From assembly GCA_036276235.1 (NCBI GenBank), contig DATBDZ010000259.1, positions 1 through 15,593 of the forward strand: a DNA stretch of 15,593 nt. The letters are read 5' to 3'. The translations under genes were made by a program, and so were the position numbers. Every line of letters starts with the position of its first letter. The first letter of the stretch is position 1. The stretch comes from JANWHF01 sp036276235 (GTDB taxonomy: Bacteria; Planctomycetota; Phycisphaerae; Tepidisphaerales; Tepidisphaeraceae). Below, one piece after another: positions 7,611 to 13,166 of the stretch. Below the pieces are notes generated by a model. That model saw nothing but the letters and a program-made list of their open reading frames with translations, was not told where the DNA came from and searched no databases.

Positions 7611-7726
7611 CGCTTGCGCGAATGAAAAATTAAAAATGAAAAATTAAAAACGCAATCGATTACGGCCGAAGCATCCGCCGCATTGCCTTCCATTTTTCAT
7701 TTTACATTTTACATTTTTCATTGCGC
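7611..7726. repeat. A/T-word inverted repeat between convergent genes
   Basis: The left arm begins GCGCGAATGAAAAAT and continues with AATTAAAAATG-like words to about 7650. The right arm (about 7690-7726), read on the minus strand, begins CGCAATGAAAAATG and continues with TAAAATG words. The two arms could form a long imperfect hairpin with a GCGC clamp and A/T tracts, serving as a two-way terminator. The right arm contains the permease stop codon (7718-7720). Confidence 0.6.
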
Positions 7727-8494
7727 GGCACTGCTGTAGTTTTTTGCAAAATAATAGACGGTTAGCCCGATCCCGATGACCAAAATCACCGCCCGCAGAT
7801 GATCCGGCTTGACTCGCCGTGCGACCACCATGCCCAGGAAGCCGCCGATGGTTGATGCGATCGCCATCGGCAGAACGTATTTCCAATCCACTTGACGGCT
7901 GAAAAAGAAAAGGATGGCGGCGACGCCGTTGATGATGGTGGCGAGCAGCACTTTCAGCGCGTTCATTTGATGGATGTCATCGAGCCCGGCGAACGCGAGG
8001 CCGGCGAGCATTAAGACGCCAATGCCGGCGCCGAAATATCCGCCGTAGATCGCGATGATGAACTGGATGCATCCGACGATGATCGTCCAGCCGATCGTTC
8101 GATTCCCGTGCTGTCGGCCGGCCCAGCGCGAGATCGGCTTGCTGAAGCCGAAGATGACCGTCGCGAAAGCCAGCAGCCAGGGAATCGCCAGCTCGAACGA
8201 CTTTTTGCTGCCGACCATCAGCAGGATCGATCCGAGGATTCCGCCGACGAGGCTGATCGCGCTGAAGGCGGCGAGCATGCCGCGCGGGATGCGGGAGAAG
8301 TCTTTCCACGCCGCCACCACTGATGCCGCCGACCCGGGCCACAGGCCGTCGGTGCTGGTCATGTTGGCAACTTTCTGATCGAGGCCGGCGAAGTTGGTCA
8401 GGGCCGGGAACATCAGAAATGTTCCGCCCCCGGCGATGGCGTTGATCATCCCCGCCACAAAAGCGGCCAAAATCACGAGCAGTTGTTGGAGCAT
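7718..8494 (-). CDS. TauE/SafE-family membrane permease
   Basis: A 258-aa integral membrane protein with about eight predicted hydrophobic segments (roughly 3-20, 22-35, 52-63, 73-95, 102-117, 134-150, 152-170 and 182-250 containing two or more). The family's two half-repeats show as NAIAGGGTFLMFPAL (18-32) and YGGYFGAGIGVLML (150-163). TauE/SafE proteins are linked to export of sulfite or other small organosulfur anions and to uptake of some anions; the substrate is unknown here. ATG 8494 has only a weak upstream GGGGAAA. It is transcribed alone, convergent with the phosphoesterase gene, and its stop codon lies inside the A/T-word repeat. The sulfatase is 6 kb away, so a sulfate link is speculation. 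Confidence 0.88.
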   Translation of the reverse strand: MLQQLLVILAAFVAGMINAIAGGGTFLMFPALTNFAGLDQKVANMTSTDGLWPGSAASVVAAWKDFSRIPRGMLAAFSAISLVGGILGSILLMVGSKKSFELAIPWLLAFATVIFGFSKPISRWAGRQHGNRTIGWTIIVGCIQFIIAIYGGYFGAGIGVLMLAGLAFAGLDDIHQMNALKVLLATIINGVAAILFFFSRQVDWKYVLPMAIASTIGGFLGMVVARRVKPDHLRAVILVIGIGLTVYYFAKNYSSAAQ

Positions 8495-8565
8495 CGAGAA
8501 TTTCCCCGCGGATAGCCCTTTGCGCGGCTGCCAATGATTACTGGGTCAGTTTGAATTCCTTGTCG

Positions 8566-8802
8566 GGTGCCACAGGTCGCGGTACTCCGGGCCCGCTTAC
8601 TTCGTGGAGTACCGCCGCGTGCGTCGCGGGAGAGCCGCGCACGAAGTGTACTCACGGAGTAAGCGGGGAACGACCAGCGAACGAGATACCCGCTTACTTC
8701 GCGGAGTACCGCTGCGTGCGCGGCTCTTGGGAGTGTTTGGAAACGGCGCTCCCGCGCCGCGCGATCAGGCACACCTCCGCGAGTACGCCGACCTGTGGCA
8801 CC
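8566..8802. repeat. nested palindromic element with 25-bp terminal inverted repeats
   Basis: The ends are inverted: GGTGCCACAGGTCG (8566-8579) matches the complement of 8789-8802 exactly, and the similarity continues to about 25 bp (to 8590 and from 8777). Inside are three related units of about 38 bp: unit 1 (8592-8629) and unit 3 (8689-8727) in direct orientation, both starting CCCGCTTACTTCG, and unit 2 (8634-8667) inverted. Unit 2 can pair with either neighbour. GGAGTACCGC also recurs in the terminal repeats. No frame inside looks coding. It resembles a MITE-like or REP-like element. Confidence 0.7.
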
Positions 8803-8886
8803 AAGCTGGCCAGTAAGGGTTCGCCGCATGTCGCAAATTCACAGTTTATTTGCGCAATTGTTCACATGCCGGAATTGGCCAACTCG
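8803..8886. other. short spacer between palindromic element and small-RNA candidate
   Basis: About 85 bp with no gene. It contains TTCACA at 8861-8866, which resembles a -35 box but sits 20 bp from the TATAAT at 8887, longer than usual. Confidence 0.4.
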
Positions 8887-8892
8887 TATAAT
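8887..8892 (+). promoter_or_regulatory. perfect -10 box TATAAT before the small-RNA candidate
   Basis: An exact TATAAT at 8887-8892 in GC-rich DNA, with a predicted start near 8899. At the ideal 17-bp spacing the -35 region is poor (ACATGC); a better TTCACA lies 20 bp upstream. Confidence 0.45.
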
Positions 8893-8898
8893 GCAAAT

Positions 8899-9012
8899 CG
8901 CGCATCAGGGTGGCTGACGGAAGCCGGCCCTCCGGATGCCACAGTTTTCAACACCCTAGCGCCGGGAGTTCCGGCGTAGCCTCGTGCCGCGGGCGGCACG
9001 AGGCATTTTTTT
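8899..9012 (+). ncRNA. candidate structured small RNA, about 114 nt
   Basis: Between a perfect TATAAT and a strong terminator lies a stretch with three hairpins. The first (8902-8939) pairs GCATC with GATGC, GGG with CCC, and GGCT with AGCC around a 6-nt loop. The second pairs CGCCGG with CCGGCG (8960-8965 and 8971-8976) around a 5-nt loop. The third is the terminator. Alternative pairing is possible (AGGGTG 8907-8912 with CACCCT 8952-8957), so the RNA might switch conformation. It matches neither SRP RNA, 6S, tmRNA nor a riboswitch class that I can recognise. No plus-strand gene follows, so it is not a leader; it converges on glnA. Confidence 0.45.
8979..9012 (+). terminator. strong intrinsic terminator
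   Basis: GCCTCGTGCCG (8979-8989) and CGGCACGAGGC (8994-9004) form a perfect 11-bp stem with a 4-nt loop, followed by ATTTTTTT (9005-9012). The T tract is only on the plus strand, so it ends a rightward transcript although no protein gene lies upstream on that strand. Confidence 0.85.
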
Positions 9013-9020
9013 GCCCTTGT

Positions 9021-9066
9021 AATCTCAAATCTGAAATCTCAGATTTTGGATCTCAAATATCAAAAT
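9021..9066. repeat. short-word repeat and hairpin at the glnA 3' end
   Basis: Degenerate repeats of AATCTCAAAT-like words include a perfect 8-bp hairpin, AAATCTGA-aatc-TCAGATTT (9027-9046). It overlaps the glnA stop codon region and may help end the glnA transcript, though there is no U tract on the minus strand. Confidence 0.5.
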
Positions 9067-10465
9067 ACATGCAGAACTCATACGGATGCGGCCGCATCCG
9101 AATCGCATCAACCTCATTCTCACGCTTGTATTTGATCCAGTAGTGAATCACGTCGGCGGTAAATACATCGCCCTCAAGCAGAAAATCGTGATCGGTTTCC
9201 AGGCCATCGAGTGCCTCTTCCAGCGATCCCGGTGCTGATCGGATCTTCTCGTATTCATCGGGGCTCAGGTGGTACATGTCCTTGTCGAGCGGATCGCCCG
9301 GATGCAGCTTGCGCTGGATGCCGTCGATTGCCGCCATCGCGATGGCGCTGAACGCGAGATACGGATTGCAGGAGCTGTCCGGGCAGCGGAATTCCAGCCG
9401 CTTGGTCTGCGGCCGCTCGCTGTACATCGGAATTCGAATGGCGGCGGATCTATTGCGACTGGAGTAAACCAGATTAACCGGCGCTTCGTACCCCGGCACC
9501 AGCCGCTTGTAGCTGTTGGTGGTCGGGTTGCACAGCGCGCACAACGCGCGGGCATGCTTGAGAATCCCGCCAATCGCGTAAAGGCCGGTGTCACTCAGCC
9601 CCGCGTATTTGTTGCCAGCAAACAGCGGCTTGGTCCCCTTCCAGAATGAAAAGTGCACGTGCATCCCAGAGCCGTTGTCCTGGAAGAGCGGCTTGGGCAT
9701 GAATGTGACGACCTTGCCATGACGTGCCGCGACGTTTTTGGCGACATACTTGTACATCATCACGCTGTCGGCCATCGTCACCAGGGGCTGGTAACGCATA
9801 TCGATCTCGCACTGCCCGCCGGTCGCAACTTCGTGATGATGCGCCTCGACGGGAATCCCCAGCTCGATGAGCGTCGCCACCATCTCGCTGCGGATGTTCT
9901 GCATCGTGTCCATCGGCGGCGTGGGGAAGTAGCCTTCCTTGAGGCGGATCTTGTAGCCGAGATTGCTCTCGCTCTCGTCGCCGCGCCCCCAGATTCCCTC
10001 GCGACTGCCGACGTAGTGCTTGGAGAAATTGATCCCCTGATCGTAAAACGCATGATCGAAGATGAAGAATTCCAGCTCCGGCCCGAAGTAAGCGGTATCG
10101 GCGATCTTCGTCTTCTTCAGATATTCAGTCGTCTTTCGCGCGATGGATCGCGGGTCGCGGCTATATTCCTTCTTGGTGATCGGATCCCGCACATCGCAAA
10201 TAATCGACAGCGTCTCATGCTGCATGAACGGATCGATCTTTGCGGTGTCGGCAACGGGAACGAGCAGCATGTCTGATTCGTTGATCGCCTGCCATCCGCG
10301 GATGGAGGAGCCGTCGAAGCCGAAGCCGTGCGAGAAGCTGTCGAGCGTAAGCTCGCTGATAGGGCAGGTGGTATGCTGCCAAAGCCCGGGAAAATCCATA
10401 AATCGCAGGTCAATGAACTGCACCTGCTTCTGCTCGCACATCTTCAAAACATCACGTGGGGTCAT
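9053..10465 (-). CDS. glnA: type I glutamine synthetase
   Basis: Cytoplasmic dodecameric enzyme that makes glutamine from glutamate, ammonia and ATP. The 470-aa product has the complete family pattern: FDGSSIRGW (50-58), ESDM (63-66), FGPELEFFIF (127-136) with metal-ligand glutamates E130 and E132, HHHEVATGGQCEI (209-221), GSGMHVHFS (265-273) with H269, SSRNRSAAIRIP (335-346), and RLEFRCPDSSCNPYLA (356-371). DMYHLSP (396-402) places Tyr398 where the adenylylated tyrosine of E. coli GlnA (Tyr397) lies. Length and this site fit the GSI-beta group regulated by adenylylation. The frame extends to TTG 10483, but ATG 10465 has GGAG 10 nt upstream and gives the usual N-terminus. No glnB, glnE or ntr genes are in the window. 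The gene is monocistronic by spacing. Confidence 0.97.
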   Translation of the reverse strand: MTPRDVLKMCEQKQVQFIDLRFMDFPGLWQHTTCPISELTLDSFSHGFGFDGSSIRGWQAINESDMLLVPVADTAKIDPFMQHETLSIICDVRDPITKKEYSRDPRSIARKTTEYLKKTKIADTAYFGPELEFFIFDHAFYDQGINFSKHYVGSREGIWGRGDESESNLGYKIRLKEGYFPTPPMDTMQNIRSEMVATLIELGIPVEAHHHEVATGGQCEIDMRYQPLVTMADSVMMYKYVAKNVAARHGKVVTFMPKPLFQDNGSGMHVHFSFWKGTKPLFAGNKYAGLSDTGLYAIGGILKHARALCALCNPTTNSYKRLVPGYEAPVNLVYSSRNRSAAIRIPMYSERPQTKRLEFRCPDSSCNPYLAFSAIAMAAIDGIQRKLHPGDPLDKDMYHLSPDEYEKIRSAPGSLEEALDGLETDHDFLLEGDVFTADVIHYWIKYKRENEVDAIRMRPHPYEFCMYFDI

Positions 10466-10757
10466 GGCCGGCAATCTCCACAAGGCGCGGTGGGGGTATG
10501 CTAGCGGGAACGATGGAGAGGGGCCAGTGGGTGAATGTGGATGAATATGAGGTGTGAGTGTGAGCAGTCGGGAGTCAGGAGCCGCCGGGAAAGGAGTCAG
10601 GAGACAGGAGCCAGGAGGAAGAATGGCCTATTAGCGGAATGATGGCGGTGCTCGATGCATCCCTCCTGGCTACTGGCTCCTGACTCCTGGCTCCCGTTTC
10701 CGGACTCCCGTTTCCGGACTCCTGGCTCCTTTTTCCGGAATCCCTTACCCTTCCCCC
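10466..10757. other. divergent region between glnA and acpS
   Basis: 292 bp that should contain both promoters. The part near glnA (10484-10560) has no clear hexamer pair and no good -24/-12 sigma54 site. The rest is mostly the GA-rich inverted repeat. No gene is visible. Confidence 0.5.
10571..10735. repeat. GA-rich short-word inverted repeat upstream of acpS
   Basis: Built from variants of GGAGTCAGGAGCCAGGAG. The 27-bp left arm (10592-10618) matches the complement of 10662-10688 at 25 of 27 positions, with about 43 bp between. Beyond the right arm a 15-bp word, CCCGTTTCCGGACTC, repeats in tandem from about 10693. Could fold into a long hairpin. It ends about 20 bp before the acpS start codon. 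Confidence 0.7.
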
Positions 10758-11144
10758 ATGCCCCTGCTCGGCCACGGGATCGACATCGTCGAGACTTCGC
10801 GCATTCGCAAGCTTGTCGAAGAGCACGGCGATCATTTTCTCGATCGCGTTTTTACGCCGCTGGAACAGCGGTATTGTGCCGCCAACTCCAAGCGATATTT
10901 CGAGCATCTTGCCGGACGCTTCGCGGCGAAGGAAGCCGTCCTCAAAGTGCTCGGCACCGGCTGGCGCGGGGGCATCGCCTGGACCGACATCGAAATCCGC
11001 CCAGAACCCAGCGGACAACCCAAAGTCACCCTCTCCGGAGAAACCCAGCGAATCGCCGCGGAGCTGGGCATCACCCAGTGGCACATCAGCATCAGCCATA
11101 TAGAAACGCACGCGACGGCCAGTGCGATTGGGACGAATGATTGA
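10758..11144 (+). CDS. acpS: holo-[acyl-carrier-protein] synthase
   Basis: Transfers 4'-phosphopantetheine from CoA to a serine of acyl carrier protein, activating fatty acid synthesis; cytoplasmic, trimeric family. The 128-aa product has both signature blocks: GHGIDIVE (5-12), with metal-ligand Asp9, and GRFAAKEAVLKVLGTG (53-68), with Glu59. The C-terminus WHISISHIETHATASAI (108-124) is the family's final strand. Length is normal (about 120-130 aa). ATG 10758 is preceded by pyrimidine-rich DNA with no Shine-Dalgarno, and a repeat ends just upstream, so the message may be leaderless or very short-leadered. The next gene follows within 1 bp to a small overlap, suggesting co-transcription. Confidence 0.95.
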   Translation: MPLLGHGIDIVETSRIRKLVEEHGDHFLDRVFTPLEQRYCAANSKRYFEHLAGRFAAKEAVLKVLGTGWRGGIAWTDIEIRPEPSGQPKVTLSGETQRIAAELGITQWHISISHIETHATASAIGTND

Positions 11145-11145
11145 C

Positions 11146-11364
11146 ATGACCCATCACATCAAAATCCTCGACGTCGTAGCGCTGAGCCGCCCGCTGGAAA
11201 AACAAGGCTTGGATCGTGGCCTGGTCGGGACGGTCGTAGAACAACTTGCCGACCATGTGTTTGAAGTCGAATTTTCCGATGAAGATGGACGAACATACGC
11301 AACGGCGGCAGTTCCAGCCGATCAACTGATTGTGCTTCGTTACAAGCCCGTCCAAGCAGCCTGA
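11146..11364 (+). CDS. small DUF4926-like protein
   Basis: A 72-aa protein of unknown function from ATG 11146. KILDVVALSRPL and the block GLVGTVVEQL ... FEVEFSDEDGRTYAT resemble small beta-barrel-like proteins assigned to DUF4926; that assignment is from memory of the pattern. No signal peptide or membrane segment. In-frame alternatives are ATG 11137 and GTG 11122, both overlapping the acpS stop (11142-11144); I prefer 11146 because family members start just before the (I)K.LD segment, and no start has a strong ribosome-binding site. It is tightly coupled to acpS, but that does not prove a related role. Confidence 0.7.
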   Translation: MTHHIKILDVVALSRPLEKQGLDRGLVGTVVEQLADHVFEVEFSDEDGRTYATAAVPADQLIVLRYKPVQAA

Positions 11365-11450
11365 CCTACCGAAATCAAAGCGCCGAAAGAAGACCATGAG
11401 GGGAGTTGTGCGCTCCATCGCTCACACTTGCACCCCATCGCCATCTTCAT

Positions 11451-11466
11451 TCTAATATTCATTAGA
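11451..11466. promoter_or_regulatory. AT-rich palindrome TCTAAT-attc-ATTAGA
   Basis: Perfect 6-bp arms with a 4-bp spacer in an otherwise GC-rich intergenic gap, in the style of winged-helix repressor operators. It lies beyond the 3' end of the arsR-like gene, between convergent genes, so which promoter it would control is unclear. A TTAGA half-site follows at about 11469-11474. Confidence 0.35.
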
Positions 11467-11490
11467 TTGTTAGACAGACACCGGCAAGCT

Positions 11491-11805
11491 TTACTTGGCC
11501 CCGAGCTCAATTCGGCAGCAGCCGAATTCGAGCACATTCAGCGGATGCTTGGCATCGCTGGCAAGAAGTTGCGGAGAGAGTGAGTAGACGACGAACCGCC
11601 CCTTTTTTGCACTGGACGCCACGCCGGCGATGCGGAGCTGCTTGAGATGGTGTGAAACGTTGCCGACCTGCGCGTCGAGCTTGCGGCAGATTTGGCCGAC
11701 GGTTTTGGGGCCGCTTTGCAGGCACTGAACGATCTTCAGCCGCTCCGGGTCGGCCAAGGCCCGCAGGTATTTGGAGCATTCGGATGAATTGAGCTTGTCG
11801 CGCAT
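11491..11805 (-). CDS. ArsR-family (SmtB/ArsR) winged-helix repressor
   Basis: Cytoplasmic dimeric repressor that releases DNA when its ligand, usually a metal or metalloid, binds. The 104-aa product from ATG 11805 has CSKYLRALADPERLKIVQCL (10-29), a recognition helix region VGNVSHHLKQLRIAGV (47-62), typical of HTH_5, and a wing with KKGRFVVYSL (67-76). The alpha3 CxC metal site of classical ArsR is absent (single Cys40), but Cys96-Cys97 near the C-terminus could bind a thiophilic metal or As(III). The frame continues to ATG 11859, but ATG 11805 has GGAG 6 nt upstream and gives the normal length. It diverges from the PiT gene 90 bp away, which it may control (inference). Ligand unproven. Confidence 0.9.
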   Translation of the reverse strand: MRDKLNSSECSKYLRALADPERLKIVQCLQSGPKTVGQICRKLDAQVGNVSHHLKQLRIAGVASSAKKGRFVVYSLSPQLLASDAKHPLNVLEFGCCRIELGAK

Positions 11806-11880
11806 CGGACGCTCCGTCGTCGGGCTGGCCATTCCGGGCAGCACTGATTGGCCGCGCATGAGACTACTACGAATCCGCCG

Positions 11881-11895
11881 CGAAGGGAATCTTCG
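11881..11895 (+). promoter_or_regulatory. ribosome-binding site within a small hairpin before the PiT start
   Basis: CGAAG-ggaat-CTTCG is a perfect 5-bp inverted repeat immediately before ATG 11896 and contains the Shine-Dalgarno AAGGGA. It confirms the ATG start over the upstream TTG 11848 and could limit ribosome access. Confidence 0.5.
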
Positions 11896-12945
11896 ATGAT
11901 CTGGTTGCTTTTGTGCTTTGTCGCGCTGCTGGCCTACGCCAACGGCTCCAACGACAACTCCAAGGGCGTGGCGACGCTGGTCGGCTACGGCGCGGCGACG
12001 CCACGTAAAGCGCTGCTCTATGCCACGCTCGCGACGGCGATCGGCGGCGGGCTCTCGTTCTGGTTTTCCGGCGGCCTGCTCAAGAGCTTCAGCACGGGCC
12101 TGTTCGCCAAGGGCACGACGCTCGATATGGCGTTCTTTGCGTCGGTGCTGATCGGCGCATTTGGCTGGGTAATCTTCGCGACGTTGACCGGCTTACCAGT
12201 CTCGACGACGCACGCCATCACCGGCGCGCTGATCGGTGCGGGGCTGATGGCCAAGGCGCAAATCCTGTGGGCATTCCTCGGCAAGGGATTTGTCCGGCCG
12301 CTGGTGCTAAGCCCGATCGTCTCGCTGGCGGCGGTTTACCTGCTCGCGTGGCCAGTAGTCTGGATCGTCAAAAGAATCTCGACTCGGCAGAAAATCGAAG
12401 TCGAAAATGTCATCGCAATCAGCGCGCAAGTGCCAGGTGGCTCCGCGCAAGTCATCGAGTACGAATCGACACAGCGCCTCGTGACCACGTCCCCCGCGGC
12501 CAACGCCCTCCATTGGCTCAGCGGCGGCTTCATCAGCTTCGCGCGCGGATGGAACGACACGCCCAAGATTGCCGCCCTGGCACTGGTCGCGCTGCCGAAT
12601 CGTTCGTCAATCGGATTCGTCATCGTAACGATCGCGATGGCCGCAGGCGGTTTGATCTCGGGCACAAAGGTGCTCCAAACACTCGCCCGCAAGCTCACTC
12701 CCCTGCCGCTCCCGGAATCGCTGACTGCAAGTCTTACGACGGCGACGCTTGTGTGCCTCGCCTCATGGAACGGACTGCCGGTTTCCACGACGCACGTTTC
12801 GACCGGTGCGATTATCGGCGCGGGGTTGAAGAATGATCCGGGCTCGGTGAAGTGGAAGAAGGTGACGGAGATCGTCCTGTCGTGGGTGATCACGCTTCCG
12901 GCGGCAGGACTTCTGGCCGCTGGCGCGAGGCTGATCTTGCGATGA
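11896..12945 (+). CDS. PiT-family inorganic phosphate transporter
   Basis: Low-affinity, ion-coupled phosphate permease of the inner membrane; family members also take up arsenate or metal-phosphate. The 349-aa protein shows the internal duplication of the family: ANGSNDNSKGVATLVG (15-30) pairs with ARGWNDTPKIAALALV (216-231), each with the conserved N-D, and TGLPVSTTHAITGALIGAGL (98-117) pairs with NGLPVSTTHVSTGAIIGAGL (292-311). About eight to ten hydrophobic segments; a cytoplasmic loop with charged residues lies at about 160-205. ATG 11896 follows AAGGGA at 8-9 nt. No DUF47/PhoU-like partner gene is next to it, although many bacteria have one. The divergent ArsR gene suggests metal- or arsenic-responsive control (inference). 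Confidence 0.94.
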   Translation: MIWLLLCFVALLAYANGSNDNSKGVATLVGYGAATPRKALLYATLATAIGGGLSFWFSGGLLKSFSTGLFAKGTTLDMAFFASVLIGAFGWVIFATLTGLPVSTTHAITGALIGAGLMAKAQILWAFLGKGFVRPLVLSPIVSLAAVYLLAWPVVWIVKRISTRQKIEVENVIAISAQVPGGSAQVIEYESTQRLVTTSPAANALHWLSGGFISFARGWNDTPKIAALALVALPNRSSIGFVIVTIAMAAGGLISGTKVLQTLARKLTPLPLPESLTASLTTATLVCLASWNGLPVSTTHVSTGAIIGAGLKNDPGSVKWKKVTEIVLSWVITLPAAGLLAAGARLILR

Positions 12946-13013
12946 TTCTGTGAGCGTTTGAAACACAAACGCCACGGGTATGTTGTCGCAAGCCCATGCC
13001 ACCCAATCTGATG

Positions 13014-13125
13014 CCTGGGTGCCATGTCCCACGCTTGCGTGGGCATGTCCTTCTTCTGGTCGTGTTCCACCCTGTCCAGAAGCCCCAAACACATGATCAC
13101 GCAAGCGTGAGGCATGGCACCCAGG
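13014..13125. repeat. inverted repeat with CACGCTTGCGTG core
   Basis: CCTGGGTGCCATGTCCCACG (from 13014, continuing through CTTGCGTGGG) matches the complement of 13098-13125 at 26 of 28 positions; each arm also carries the small palindrome CACGCTTGCGTG or its complement. A degraded third piece (CCCATGCCACCCA) lies at about 12993-13005. It fills the gap between the convergent PiT and Gly-rich genes and could act as a two-way transcription block. Confidence 0.65.
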
Positions 13126-13166
13126 GCACAGATGCGCAATTACATGGGAAACTTAACAACCCCGCT

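Noticed and set aside
8566..8802. possible CRISPR array because of repeated 38-bp units
   Set aside because: Only three units, one inverted, with irregular spacing and no cas gene; a nested palindrome explains it better.
8551..8979. 142-aa plus-strand open frame over the palindromic element
   Set aside because: It translates inverted repeats and the small-RNA region, has no ribosome-binding site and no recognisable domain; the repeats explain the open frame.
8899..9012. identity as SRP RNA, 6S RNA or cobalamin/c-di-GMP riboswitch
   Set aside because: The diagnostic loops and boxes of these families are missing, and no gene follows on the plus strand for a riboswitch to control.
10484..10560. 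possible sigma54 promoter (TGGCCCC...) before glnA
   Set aside because: The -12 half lacks TTGC and the spacing is wrong; nothing beyond a TGG match.
10575..11147. 190-aa minus-strand frame opposite acpS
   Set aside because: Its C-terminal part translates the GA-word repeat and its N-terminal part is antisense to acpS signature motifs.
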